From NCBI GenBank assembly GCA_903642325.1, contig CAHJWM010000004.1, positions 104,062 through 168,061 on the forward strand: DNA of 64,000 nt. Reading direction: 5' to 3'. Both the position numbers and the translations under genes were made by a program. Positions within the stretch are counted from its first letter, which is position 1, and each line of letters starts with the position of its first letter. This document shows positions 24,311 through 33,562 of this stretch, piece by piece. The DNA is from Myxococcales bacterium. Its GTDB lineage: Bacteria > Myxococcota_A > Polyangia > Polyangiales > Polyangiaceae. The notes under the pieces are model-generated. The model did not search any database. It was not told the origin of the DNA and was given only the letters and a program-made list of their open reading frames with translations.

Positions 24311-25676
24311 GATATCGAAGCGGTGGATTGACGAGTGGAACCCAGACGACGCCGCGTTCTGGCGAAAGACGGGCAAACGGGTGGCCTGGCGCAACCTGGG
24401 TTGGTCTATTTTAGCCGAAAATATCGGGTTTTCGATCTGGCTCGTCTGGAGCGTGGTGGCCGCGCGGCTGAAGCAAGTGGGCTTTCATTACACGACCGAT
24501 CAGCTGTTCCAGCTGGTTGCCATACCCGGCCTGGTCGGCGCGCTGATGCGTTTCCCGTATACCTTCGCCGTACCGAAGTTCGGCGGTCGCAATTGGACCG
24601 TGGTCAGCGCGCTTTTGCTACTCATTCCGACGTTGTCCCTGGTTTACTTCGTGAACCGGGTGGATACGCCGTTCTGGCTGATGGCGACGGCCGCTGCGAC
24701 CGCCGGGCTGGGCGGCGGCAACTTTGCCTCCAGCATGGCCAACATTTCATTTTTCTTTCCGGACAAGGAGAAGGGTTTCGCGCTTGGTCTCAACGCGGCC
24801 GGCGGCAATATCGGTGTCAGCACGGTGCAGCTGCTGGTGCCGATCGTCGTCGGTTACGCGCTACTGCCGAGCAGTGCTGGTAAGAAATTACATCTCGAAA
24901 ATGCCGGTCTCTTATGGCTGCCTTTGATCGCGATCTCCGTCGTCGGCGCCTTTCTGTTCATGAACAACCTGAGCTCCGCGCGTTCGAACTTCAAGGACCA
25001 GATGGTCGTCGCGCAACGTAGGCACACCTGGATCATGGCTTGGCTGTACATCGGCACCTTCGGTTCGTTCGTTGGTTTCTCCGCGGCATTCCCGCTGCTA
25101 CTGAAAACGCAATTTCCCGAGGTGTCGACCAACCTCGCCTTTCTGGGCGCGCTCGTCGGATCGATCGCCCGACCGATCGGCGGAAAACTCGCTGATCGGA
25201 TCGGCGGCGCCAAAGTGACGTTCTGGAATTTCGTGGCCATGACGACGGCGACGGTCGGCCTTTTGTATGCGTTGCAGGTCAAGGCGTTTCCCCTGTTCCT
25301 GTTTGCGTTTTTGCTCTTGTTCATCACCACCGGCGTGGGCAACGGCTCTACGTTTCGGATGATCCCGGTCATCTTTCGATCCTTCCACGCCAAGCGCGTC
25401 CTCGGCCAGGGCGACGGAGCGCTGGCCGAGGCGATGATCGTAGCGCGCCGCGAGACGGCCGCCGTAATTGGCATGGTGGCGGCGATTGGTGCGCTCGGAG
25501 GCTATTTCATTCCGCGCGCGTTCGGCGCTTCGATCAAGGCAACGGGCGGGGCCACCGCTGCGGTATCTTGGTTCATTGCCTTTTACGTGACGTGCGTGGG
25601 GACGACTTGGTGGTGTTACCTGCGCCGCTCGTTCATGACGCGGCGCTTGCCTAGCCTGGCCAGCGCCCAAGCATGA
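24303..25676 (+). CDS. narK: NarK-family nitrate/nitrite MFS transporter
   Basis: A 457-residue major facilitator protein with 12 predicted TM segments. The nitrate signature is clear in the first half, GLGGGNFASSMANISFFFP, followed by KEKGFALGLNAAGGNIG, and again in the second half around ITTGVGNGSTFRMIP. Conserved arginines for substrate binding are expected in TM2 (ALMRFPYTF) and TM8. It imports nitrate or nitrite, or exchanges the two, feeding the cytoplasmic nitrite reductase encoded next. ATG 24303 is preceded by AAGGATCGATTAGACC. A nirB start follows 87 bases after the stop. Confidence 0.93.
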   Translation: MDKISKRWIDEWNPDDAAFWRKTGKRVAWRNLGWSILAENIGFSIWLVWSVVAARLKQVGFHYTTDQLFQLVAIPGLVGALMRFPYTFAVPKFGGRNWTVVSALLLLIPTLSLVYFVNRVDTPFWLMATAAATAGLGGGNFASSMANISFFFPDKEKGFALGLNAAGGNIGVSTVQLLVPIVVGYALLPSSAGKKLHLENAGLLWLPLIAISVVGAFLFMNNLSSARSNFKDQMVVAQRRHTWIMAWLYIGTFGSFVGFSAAFPLLLKTQFPEVSTNLAFLGALVGSIARPIGGKLADRIGGAKVTFWNFVAMTTATVGLLYALQVKAFPLFLFAFLLLFITTGVGNGSTFRMIPVIFRSFHAKRVLGQGDGALAEAMIVARRETAAVIGMVAAIGALGGYFIPRAFGASIKATGGATAAVSWFIAFYVTCVGTTWWCYLRRSFMTRRLPSLASAQA

Positions 25677-25763
25677 TTATCGGCCAATACCGTTCATCAT
25701 CCTTTGGGCTGCGAGGTCCAGCTCCTGCCCAAGCCAATGAGTCCTACCAACGGAGAAAAGCGC

Positions 25764-28355
25764 ATGTATCAGCATAACTTCGAGAGCTCCGCTCTGCGTC
25801 CGCGTCTGGTGGTCGTCGGCAACGGCATGGTCGGGCATCGCTTTGTCGAGGCCGCAGCGGAGCGCGGAATTCTCGGAAAATTCGCGACGGTCGTGCTGTC
25901 GGAGGAAAAGCGGCTTGCTTACGACCGGGTCAACCTCTCCAAGTGGTTCGAGGGAAAGAGCGACGCGGATCTGTCCCTGGTCGCCGACGGACAATACGAA
26001 GGGCTAGGGGTCGAGGTCGTGCGCGGCGACGCCGCAAACGCGCTCGATCGCGAGCAGCGCATCGTTCGTTTGGAATCCGGTCGGGAGCTTGCCTACGACG
26101 AGCTGGTCTTGGCAACCGGATCGTATCCATTCGTCCCGCCCATCCCGGGCAAGGATCGCCGCGGCTGCTTCGTGTATCGAACGATCGACGACCTGGAGGC
26201 AATCCGCGAGGCGTCGCTGACGGCCGCATGCGCGGCCGTCATTGGCGGCGGCCTCCTTGGTTTGGAAGCAGCCAAGGCGTTGCTTTCGCTCGGCCTCGAG
26301 ACGCACGTGATCGAATTTGCGTCGCGGCTGATGCCGCTCCAGGTCGACGAGGTGGGCGCCGCGGTGCTGCGCTCTCGAATCGAGGCGCTCGGCGTGCATG
26401 TGCACGTAAACACCACAACGCGCGAAATCTTGGCCGACGAGAGCGGCGCAGTGAGCGCGCTGCTTTTGGCGGACGGCCGCCGCATCTCGGTCGATATGGT
26501 GATTTTCTCGGCGGGCATCAGGCCGCGCGACAAGCTCGCTCGGGAGTCGGGCTTACGCCTTGGCGGCCGCGGCGGCATCGCCATCGATGGCGCTTGTCGG
26601 ACGAGCGACCCACGCATCTTCGCGATCGGCGAGTGCGCCGAGTTCGACGGTCGCACGTACGGTCTGGTCGCGCCGGGCTACCGTATGGCGGAAGTGGCCG
26701 CCTCCGCTCTGGGCGGCGAAGCCTTGGTCTTCGATGGCTTCGACATGAGCACCAAGCTCAAATTGTTGGGCGTCGACGTCGGTAGCTTTGGAGACGCGTT
26801 TGGCGTCACGCCGGGGGCACGCGTGATCAGCGTCTTCGACGGCTCGGCTTCGCATTACAAGAAGCTAGTGGTCTCGGAGGACGGGCAAAGACTGCTCGGG
26901 GGCGTGCTAGTGGGGGACGCATCAGCATACAGTCAGCTGCTCATCCATCTGCAGGCGGACATGAAGCTGCCCGAGTTTCCGACCGATTTGCTGCTGCCGC
27001 AACGGGAGGGGGCGGCCAAGGGCGGCTTCGGCGTCGATGCCTTGCCGGACGCTGCGCTGATTTGCTCGTGCAACAATGTGGATAAGCGCGGAATTTGCAC
27101 GGCGATTCGTGAACAAGGTCTAACCACCCTGTCAGCGGTCAAGACCTGCACGAAGGCGGGCTCCAGCTGTGGCTCGTGCGTGTCGCTCGTCGACCAGTTG
27201 CTGAAGCTCGAGCTCAAACTCGCCGGTGTCGTGGTGACGAACCATCTGTGCGAGCATTTCGGCTATAGCCGGCAGGAGCTAGCGCATTTGGTGCGTGTGC
27301 AGAGCATTCGCTCCTTCGACGATTTGATGAAGAGCCACGGGCGCGGCGAAGGCTGTGAGGTGTGTAAGCCGACCGTGGCTTCCATCCTCGCCTCCACTTG
27401 GAACGACTATGTCCTCGAGCCTCAGCACGCTGGCTTGCAAGACACCAACGACCGTTACCTGGCCAATATCCAGCGCGACGGCACGTACTCGGTGGTGCCG
27501 CGGTTGGCGGGGGGCGAGGTCACGCCAGACCAATTGCTAGCCATAGGGCAGGTTGCAAAGAAGTATGGCCTGTACACCAAGATTACCGGCGGGCAGCGAG
27601 TGGATATGTTCGGCGCACGCCTCGAGCAGTTACCCGAGATCTGGCGAGAGCTCATCGCCGCTGGTTTCGAGTCTGGCCACGCCTATGGCAAGGCCCTTCG
27701 TACCGTCAAGTCTTGCGTGGGCAGCACTTGGTGCCGGTACGGTGTTCAGGACTCCGTGACGACCGCGATCCGGATCGAGAGCCGCTACAAAGGCCTGCGC
27801 GCACCGCACAAGGTGAAGAGCGGAGTGTCTGGTTGCGCGCGCGAATGCGCGGAGGCGCAGAGCAAAGATTTTGGCATCATAGCGACGGAAAAGGGTTACA
27901 ACCTTTACGTGTGCGGCAATGGGGGCATGAAGCCGCAGCATGCTGTCCTGCTCGCCGCCGATCTAAACGAGGAAACGCTGGTTCGTTATCTCGACCGATT
28001 CTTGATGTTTTACGTGCGCACGGCCGACCGCCTGCAGCGCACGGCGCCATGGCTCAACAACATGGAGGGTGGGCTTGACTATCTGAGGAGCGTCGTCATC
28101 GACGACCGCCTCGGCATCTGCGCGGAGCTCGAGGCCGACATGGCACGGATCATCGGTACCTACCAATGCGAATGGAAAACGACCCTGGCTGATCCCACGA
28201 AGCTGCGGGCCTTTCGAGCGTTTTTGAACTCGGAGGAGCCCGACCCGAGCCTTGCTTTCGTGCGCGAGCGTCAGCAGCATCGCCCAGCTTCTTGGGAGGA
28301 AAAGAAGGGGCTCCTGGAAGCGCGCAAAATTCGATTGCCCGTGCTCGCGGTGTGA
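25764..28355 (+). CDS. nirB: Assimilatory nitrite reductase [NAD(P)H], large subunit
   Basis: An 863-residue NirB/NasD, which reduces nitrite to ammonium with six electrons from NAD(P)H. The N-terminal half is a pyridine nucleotide-disulfide reductase domain (VVVGNGMVGHRF, VIGGGLLGLEAAKAL). A BFD-like [2Fe-2S] domain follows with Cys434, Cys436, Cys469 and Cys472. The C-terminal half holds the siroheme/[4Fe-4S] site with Cys651, Cys657, Cys691 and Cys695 (CVGSTWC, GCAREC). All key cysteines are present and the length is normal. ATG 25764 is preceded by GGAG at good spacing. nirD starts 11 bases after the stop. Confidence 0.96.
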   Translation: MYQHNFESSALRPRLVVVGNGMVGHRFVEAAAERGILGKFATVVLSEEKRLAYDRVNLSKWFEGKSDADLSLVADGQYEGLGVEVVRGDAANALDREQRIVRLESGRELAYDELVLATGSYPFVPPIPGKDRRGCFVYRTIDDLEAIREASLTAACAAVIGGGLLGLEAAKALLSLGLETHVIEFASRLMPLQVDEVGAAVLRSRIEALGVHVHVNTTTREILADESGAVSALLLADGRRISVDMVIFSAGIRPRDKLARESGLRLGGRGGIAIDGACRTSDPRIFAIGECAEFDGRTYGLVAPGYRMAEVAASALGGEALVFDGFDMSTKLKLLGVDVGSFGDAFGVTPGARVISVFDGSASHYKKLVVSEDGQRLLGGVLVGDASAYSQLLIHLQADMKLPEFPTDLLLPQREGAAKGGFGVDALPDAALICSCNNVDKRGICTAIREQGLTTLSAVKTCTKAGSSCGSCVSLVDQLLKLELKLAGVVVTNHLCEHFGYSRQELAHLVRVQSIRSFDDLMKSHGRGEGCEVCKPTVASILASTWNDYVLEPQHAGLQDTNDRYLANIQRDGTYSVVPRLAGGEVTPDQLLAIGQVAKKYGLYTKITGGQRVDMFGARLEQLPEIWRELIAAGFESGHAYGKALRTVKSCVGSTWCRYGVQDSVTTAIRIESRYKGLRAPHKVKSGVSGCARECAEAQSKDFGIIATEKGYNLYVCGNGGMKPQHAVLLAADLNEETLVRYLDRFLMFYVRTADRLQRTAPWLNNMEGGLDYLRSVVIDDRLGICAELEADMARIIGTYQCEWKTTLADPTKLRAFRAFLNSEEPDPSLAFVRERQQHRPASWEEKKGLLEARKIRLPVLAV

Positions 28356-28366
28356 GGAGGTTTGCC

Positions 28367-28753
28367 ATGACCATGACCGACTCCAGCGTCGTCCAGGGCC
28401 CAGAGCCCGAAGCCAGCGATTGGCTGGATGTGTGCGCCGTCGACGACGTGCTGCCTGGCACGGGAGCGGCCGCTCTCATCGGCGGCGAGCAGATTGCGAT
28501 CGTGCGGACTCGCGACGGGGCGTTCGCTGCGCTCTCGAACTTCGATCCCTTCAGCAAGGCCTTCGTGATCGCGCGCGGTATCGTGGGCGACCGAGCCGGC
28601 GTGCCAAAGATTGCGTCACCTATCTATAAGCAGAGCTTCGCGCTGAGAACGGGCGAATGTCTCGACGACCCCAGCGTTCGGCTCGCGGTGTTTCCGCTCC
28701 GCGTCGCGGCGGGTCGCGTACAGGTCTGCCTGACCCAGCAGGGCTTACAATGA
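28367..28753 (+). CDS. nirD: Nitrite reductase [NAD(P)H], small subunit
   Basis: A 128-residue NirD. It has a Rieske-like fold but, as in other NirD proteins, lacks the Cys-His cluster ligands. Blocks IGGEQIAIVRTRDGAFAAL, DPFSKAFVIARGIVGD and KIASPIYKQSFALRTGECLDD are characteristic, and the last carries the family's single conserved Cys. It stabilises or assists NirB in the cytoplasm. Ribosome site GAGGAGG lies just before the ATG at 28367. Its stop overlaps the start of the nitrate reductase fragment as ATGA. Confidence 0.94.
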   Translation: MTMTDSSVVQGPEPEASDWLDVCAVDDVLPGTGAAALIGGEQIAIVRTRDGAFAALSNFDPFSKAFVIARGIVGDRAGVPKIASPIYKQSFALRTGECLDDPSVRLAVFPLRVAAGRVQVCLTQQGLQ

Positions 28754-29226
28754 GTGCGCGCGCGGATGTGCCCGCGCCGCTCGCGAGAGCACTGTCTGAG
28801 CCGGTCAAAACACATTGTCCATACTGTGCGTTTCAATGCGGCATGGTCGTCGACACAACTGCAAGCGACCGACGTCTCGATGTGCAGGCGGACCCTGAGT
28901 TCCCGGTCAACAGGGGACAGATGTGCATCAAGGGCTTCACGTCCGCGGCGATCTTGGATCATCCCGAACGGGTGCGGAGCCCACTCGTCCGCGGGCGAAA
29001 GGGCAAGTTCGAGGAGGTCGGCTGGGACACCGCGCTCGATTACGTGGCTGAGCGCATCGCGGCCTTGCGGAAGACGCACGGTGCATCCGCCGTCGGTACC
29101 TTCGGTAGCGGGGCGCTGACCAACGAGAAGGCCTACCTGCTCGGCAAATTCACGCGAGTGGCCTTGGAGTCCGAGCACATCGACGACAACGGCCGTTATT
29201 GCATGGCGTCGGCGGCGGCGATCTGA
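28750..29226 (+). pseudogene. Truncated assimilatory nitrate reductase (N-terminal 158 residues only)
   Basis: The frame starts at ATG 28750, overlapping nirD, and encodes the [4Fe-4S] domain of a molybdopterin nitrate reductase: Cys23, Cys26, Cys30 and Cys59 in CPYCAFQC and RGQMCIKG, then the normal start of the cofactor domain up to NGRYCMASAAA. It then meets a TGA at 29224-29226. Intact NasA/NarB enzymes run on for several hundred residues, and none of that sequence follows in any frame; the next gene (29312) is unrelated. The remaining piece cannot bind the Mo-pterin cofactor fully, so it should be inactive. A deletion or rearrangement at about 29225, or an assembly join, explains it. Confidence 0.85.
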
Positions 29227-29311
29227 CTAAGTAATCGTAAAGCACCGGTTTTTCTAGGTCTAGATAGGGCGAACGGCGCCGGGTAAGCTACTTCGTAGCC
29301 GCGAGCAACCC

Positions 29312-30091
29312 GTGCCCACTGTCCACACTTTCCACGCGCTCGCGTACATAGAGAACTTCTCGCTCAAGGAGCTTGCGACCCACTATCCGGAATCGAAGAG
29401 AGCGCATCAGTACCTGTGCTATTCGGCCGCGGCGGGCGGTAACGTGTTCATCTACAGCTTTGGCGTCGTGGTATTTTTCGACGTGGGTCAGGCCGGTCGC
29501 GAAGGCGAGCTCCTCCGCTTGCGTCACGCGCCCACGGGCATGCTCGACGCCCAAATCATTAGCGAAGAGTTCACGGTTAGAGAGGTGGACGTGGCGCGCC
29601 CGGATGTCGCCGACGGTGCGTTGGTGGTCGATATTCTCACGTTCGAGCGCGCCAGCATGGTCGCCCTCACCGTCGCTCAAAGCGCGGCAATGGAGTATTA
29701 CGAGCGGATCGTCGATCAAATGTTCGCGGATACCGATGTGTTCGTCGAGCGACTGGAAAAGCGCGGCAACATCTCCATATTCACCGCCAAGTTGCAGCGC
29801 TTCATCGGCGCCGCCATCAGTACGCGCAGCGAAGTGATCTCGGTTTTGCATCTGCTGGACAAGCCCGACGTGGTTTGGGACGACGCGGGCGCCGAACGAA
29901 TTTACGAGGAGCTACGCGCAGAGTTCGATCTCGTGGATCGCTATCAATCCTTGGAGCTGAAGCAGCGCAGCGTGCAGGAGTCACTGAGTTTGCTCACGGA
30001 TATCGCGCGTGACCGTCGCTTGGTATTCCTGGAGGCTTCGGTGATCGTCCTCATATTGGTGGAAATCTTGCTCAGCCTGCTCCGGCGCTGA
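29312..30091 (+). CDS. DUF155/RMD1-family membrane protein
   Basis: A 259-residue protein of the RMD1/YagE (DUF155) family, known mostly from yeast sporulation and mitochondrial proteins; the bacterial role is unknown. Visible blocks are GGNVFIYSFGVVVFFDVG near residue 45, RLEKRGNISIFTAKLQRFIG in the middle, YQSLELKQRSVQESLSLL, and a C-terminal TM segment EASVIVLILVEILLSLL that should anchor it. GTG 29312 is taken as start since it is the only start in frame before the first conserved block. It begins 86 bases after the truncated nitrate reductase and is not functionally related to it as far as can be seen. Confidence 0.82.
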   Translation: MPTVHTFHALAYIENFSLKELATHYPESKRAHQYLCYSAAAGGNVFIYSFGVVVFFDVGQAGREGELLRLRHAPTGMLDAQIISEEFTVREVDVARPDVADGALVVDILTFERASMVALTVAQSAAMEYYERIVDQMFADTDVFVERLEKRGNISIFTAKLQRFIGAAISTRSEVISVLHLLDKPDVVWDDAGAERIYEELRAEFDLVDRYQSLELKQRSVQESLSLLTDIARDRRLVFLEASVIVLILVEILLSLLRR

Positions 30092-30121
30092 CGCGTGCGA
30101 AGGCCCGAAAATGCCGGCCGT

Positions 30122-30136
30122 GGGGCATCTTGCCCC
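30122..30136 (+). terminator. Short hairpin after the DUF155 gene
   Basis: GGGGCA-TCT-TGCCCC forms a 6-base-pair stem with a 3-base loop, 30 bases after the DUF155 stop. No T-run follows; a weak candidate terminator. Confidence 0.3.
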
Positions 30137-30188
30137 TTGCCGTGACCCATGAACGAAGGCATTCCTAAAGCAATCGAGAGGTTTGAAC

Positions 30189-31331
30189 GTGAGAGTTCTC
30201 GTGCTTTACGATTATCCACCGCCGCCCGGCGGGCTAGCCACCCAGGGCGACTTGTTGCGCCGCGGTTTGCTAGAAATTGGCGTCGATGCGCGTGGGGCGC
30301 ACCTCGAGTCGGCGTTCGAGAAGGAATGGTATTATCGTTGGTTCAAGCCGGATGTCGTTGTCGGCATCGGCTATTGGGGTATGAGCCGGCATTTGGTCCT
30401 GCACGCTCAAGCGTGCGGTGTTTTGCCAGTACCGTGGTTGGTCGCCAACGGTTACATCCTCAAGTACCGAGAAGAGCTGAGTGCGTTGCCGCTCATGCTC
30501 GTGACCTCCAACTGGGTAAAGCGCGTCTACGAGCGGGACGGAGTCTCCGCCAAGAACATCGAGGTTTTGCCGGTCGGTTGCGACACCGATTCATTCGCGC
30601 CTTTTGCGGCGGACGAGCCACGAGTGCAAGCCGTGCGTGAGACGCTGAAGCTCTCCGCCGAGCAGCAGTTGATCCTGACGGTGGGCGGAGACGCCGCGTC
30701 CAAGGGTGGGCGGGAGGTGATGGAGGCGCTCGCATCGCTGAAAAATGAAATCCCCGATTGGCGTTACGTGTGCAAGGTCTGGGCTCAGGAGCGTACGGAG
30801 ATACAGAACAACTACGATCGCGAGCTAGCCCAGAGCCTGGGCATCGCCGATCGAGTGGTATTCGAGACGGGCCGCGTGTCCCGAACGTTCATGCCCTATG
30901 TGCTTTCGGCGTGCGATGTGTACGCCGCTCCTTCGCGTATCGAAGGCTTCGGCATGGGTCAGGTCGAAGCCGGCGCTTGCGGTAAGCCGGTAATCGGTAT
31001 CAACGCCATGGCGATGACCGATACCTTGATTCACGGACAGAACGCCTTGCTTGCCGGCGTTGCCCAGGAAAACAGTACCAGTGAGGTAGTCGTCGGGCCC
31101 GAGCACGGCTTTCCGCCGGGGCACCGGGTGCAGTTTCCAACGCCGCGAATCGTCGACTACCGCGCCAGCGTACCAGACATTGCCCAGCACCTGCGCGCGT
31201 TGCTCAATGATTCTGCGCTGCGCGCGGAGCTCGGTGCGGCGGGTCGTCGTCGGGCCGTGGAGCTGTACGACTACCGCGTGGTAGCCAGGCAGTTCGTGAG
31301 CTTGTTACAAAGCAAATTGGGCATCGCGTGA
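30189..31331 (+). CDS. Glycosyltransferase, GT4-type
   Basis: A 380-residue GT-B fold glycosyltransferase. The N-terminal acceptor domain starts VRVLVLYDYPPPPGGLAT, with a Gly-rich loop. The C-terminal domain has LILTVGGDAASKGGREVMEAL and the donor-binding EGFGMGQVEAGACGKPVIG, whose Glu residues fit the EX7E motif of GT4 enzymes. I chose the GTG at 30189 because GAGAGG sits 7 bases upstream; a TTG at 30183 is too close to it. A GH100-like gene follows after 22 bases and a methyltransferase after that, suggesting a glycoside-related unit. Donor and acceptor are unknown. Confidence 0.85.
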   Translation: MRVLVLYDYPPPPGGLATQGDLLRRGLLEIGVDARGAHLESAFEKEWYYRWFKPDVVVGIGYWGMSRHLVLHAQACGVLPVPWLVANGYILKYREELSALPLMLVTSNWVKRVYERDGVSAKNIEVLPVGCDTDSFAPFAADEPRVQAVRETLKLSAEQQLILTVGGDAASKGGREVMEALASLKNEIPDWRYVCKVWAQERTEIQNNYDRELAQSLGIADRVVFETGRVSRTFMPYVLSACDVYAAPSRIEGFGMGQVEAGACGKPVIGINAMAMTDTLIHGQNALLAGVAQENSTSEVVVGPEHGFPPGHRVQFPTPRIVDYRASVPDIAQHLRALLNDSALRAELGAAGRRRAVELYDYRVVARQFVSLLQSKLGIA

Positions 31332-31353
31332 GTCTCGCACGAATGGTGCCGGC

Positions 31354-32523
31354 GTGACCGCGCGGACAGCGGACATTGCGGCCGCCAAGCAAGCGGCGCT
31401 CGAGGTCTTGCGCAACAATGCCCGCGACGGGCGCGCCGGTTTGCCGCGAACCGCCGCCTGGGGCTACCCCGAGCCCTACACGCGGGACTTGATGATCGTC
31501 GCCCTGGGCGCATTGGTCACGGGTGAGGAAGAGCTCAGCGCGTCATTGCGCCGAACGCTCGAGACGCTGGCGGCCTCGCAGAGCGAGCATGGCTGTATCG
31601 CCTCCTTGTGCGATGTGCCGGATGACCTCGGTGCCAGCGATACCACCCCGCTTTTCCTGATCGCACTCGCTTTGTATAGGAAGCACGCGCGAAAGCCCCG
31701 TTTCCTCGCGGGAGCCGAACAAAAAGCACAGCGCTGGATGCGTTATCAAAGCCCGTCCGACCGCGTTATCGTCGCTCAGCAACCGACGAGCGACTGGCGG
31801 GACGAGCAATGGGTCGAGGGATACGGGTTGTTCGTCAACACGCTGACCTACGCGGCTCTGAAGCTTCACGGACAAAACGCGCGCGCCGACCAGTTGAAGC
31901 TCATGATGAGCCAGCTCGACGTACGGAAGCACAAAAGCCAATGGCACGTGCATCGGCGCCTATCGCAGCCGGACAAACCGTACTTAGCGCTCTGGGCGTA
32001 CAAGGTTCACGCGGACGAGCACTTCGATCTACTCGGCAATAGTTGGGCGATTCTGACTGGGTTGACGAGCCCCGCGCGCTCGAAGCAGATCGTGCGCTGG
32101 CTCGAAAAAGAGTGTAAAGTGCTGCAAAAGAAGCGACTCCTGGCGCTAGATTTGCCGCCTTGCTTTTTTCCATACACCCAGCCCGGGGATCCGGATTGGC
32201 ACCCGCGCTACGCCCGCTACAATAAGCCGGGCGACTATCACAACGGCGGCATTTGGCCATTCGTGTGCGGATTTTACGTAGCCGCGCTGGTCGCGGCCGG
32301 TGAACAGCGCCTCGCGGAGAAGAAGCTGCTCGCGCTGACGGACCTCGTGCGTCCGGCGCGTAAGGCCAAGGTCGGGTTTGGCTTCAACGAGTGGATCAGC
32401 GCGCAAGACGGCGTGGTCCGGGGCCAAGATTGGCAAAGCTGGTCAGCCGCAATGTATTTGTATGCGGCGGAGTGCGTGGCGCTTGGAAAGACACCATTCT
32501 TCGACGAGCTACGATCGCTTTGA
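31354..32523 (+). CDS. GH100-like (neutral/alkaline invertase-type) glycoside hydrolase
   Basis: A 389-residue (alpha/alpha)6-barrel-type protein. Segments GYPEPYTRDLMIVALGALVTG, WVEGYGLFVNTL, YNKPGDYHNGGIWPF and GFNEWI...GQDWQSWSAAMYLYAAE agree with neutral/alkaline invertases (GH100) and related amylo-alpha-1,6-glucosidase-like proteins. The Asp of YTRDL and the Glu of FNEW are likely catalytic positions; this is inference from the family. No signal peptide is seen, so it acts in the cytoplasm. The GTG start at 31354 lies 22 bases after the glycosyltransferase stop. Sucrose or another alpha-glucoside could be the substrate. Confidence 0.75.
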   Translation: MTARTADIAAAKQAALEVLRNNARDGRAGLPRTAAWGYPEPYTRDLMIVALGALVTGEEELSASLRRTLETLAASQSEHGCIASLCDVPDDLGASDTTPLFLIALALYRKHARKPRFLAGAEQKAQRWMRYQSPSDRVIVAQQPTSDWRDEQWVEGYGLFVNTLTYAALKLHGQNARADQLKLMMSQLDVRKHKSQWHVHRRLSQPDKPYLALWAYKVHADEHFDLLGNSWAILTGLTSPARSKQIVRWLEKECKVLQKKRLLALDLPPCFFPYTQPGDPDWHPRYARYNKPGDYHNGGIWPFVCGFYVAALVAAGEQRLAEKKLLALTDLVRPARKAKVGFGFNEWISAQDGVVRGQDWQSWSAAMYLYAAECVALGKTPFFDELRSL

Positions 32524-32734
32524 CGCCGCGGACCGCGCGGAATCAGCGCTCGGGCCTGTCGCTGCCGACGAGACTGAGTGGCTACTCATTTGGGCGCACT
32601 TTCGGTAGAAACACGTCGGAGCCGGCCCGTTCCAGCGGGACGGGGCTGGGCTGGGAGATCGATTCGAGTCGTGCTAATCCAAGCCCCGGGTGCGGTCCGA
32701 CTGGGTTTCCGTTGCTGAAAAGTGCGAGGGCTTT

Positions 32735-33562
32735 ATGCTGAGTGCTCAAGACAAGCTCAATCAACGGGCGTGGTCGACGGCAACTGCCGGGCGGGATCTC
32801 GACTACAACGAGGTCTACACGGACGAGGGCGAGCGTGTAGCACTCGAGCTCATTCGCCAAGAGGTGAGGGGCAAGCCAATCCTCGATCTTGGCGTTGGTC
32901 GTGGGCGCACGATTCCGTTGTTGCAGCCACTCACGAACGACTACCGCGCGCTCGATTATCTCCCGCAAATGGTCGAAATCAGCCGAAAAAGGCATCCTGG
33001 CGTACAGGTCGAGCTCGGCGACGCTCGCACGCTCATCGGCTTACCGTCGGCGCACTTTGGGCTCGTTCAGTTCAGTTACAATGGGATCGATGCCGTGCGC
33101 CCATCCGAGCGCAGTCAGGTGTTCTCCGCAGTCAGGCGCGTGCTCGCGCCAGGGGGGCTGTTTCTGTTCTCGACGCTCAATCTGGGCGGTCCCGCGTCTC
33201 GACAGCGGCCCTGGCATTTGGCTCTGCCGCACACCAGGGACCCGCTCCGCTTTGCCGTTCGGCTAGTTCGCTCTTTGGCATGGGCGCCGGTGCACGTTGC
33301 CCGGTGGTTCAATCTCAAACGTCATACGGAGGCGGGCGACGGCTATGCGGTTGCTCCGCTGTCAGCGCACCACTGGAGCCTGGTCACTCACTACACCACG
33401 CTCGAGCGTCAGCTGGCCGAGCTCGAGCGTGAAGGCTTCGGCCGTGATGCCGTGGTGATCGAAAACCAACAAGGCCGGCAATTGAAGGTCGGAGACGACA
33501 CCTCTCCGGTCGACTGGTTTCACATCATTGCTCGCCGCGCGGATGCTCGGCCCCCGCGCTGA
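32735..33562 (+). CDS. Class I SAM-dependent methyltransferase
   Basis: A 275-residue methyltransferase. Motif I is ILDLGVGRGRTIPLL; LDYLPQMVEISRKRHPG is the loop that binds the SAM ribose, VQVELGDARTL is motif II, and VRRVLAPGGLFLFSTLN is motif III. The C-terminal part from residue 165 is Arg-rich and probably the substrate cap. ATG 32735 is preceded by GAGGG at good spacing. It is 211 bases downstream of the GH100-like gene and ends one base before the stop of the convergent PEGA gene. The substrate is unknown. Confidence 0.85.
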   Translation: MLSAQDKLNQRAWSTATAGRDLDYNEVYTDEGERVALELIRQEVRGKPILDLGVGRGRTIPLLQPLTNDYRALDYLPQMVEISRKRHPGVQVELGDARTLIGLPSAHFGLVQFSYNGIDAVRPSERSQVFSAVRRVLAPGGLFLFSTLNLGGPASRQRPWHLALPHTRDPLRFAVRLVRSLAWAPVHVARWFNLKRHTEAGDGYAVAPLSAHHWSLVTHYTTLERQLAELEREGFGRDAVVIENQQGRQLKVGDDTSPVDWFHIIARRADARPPR

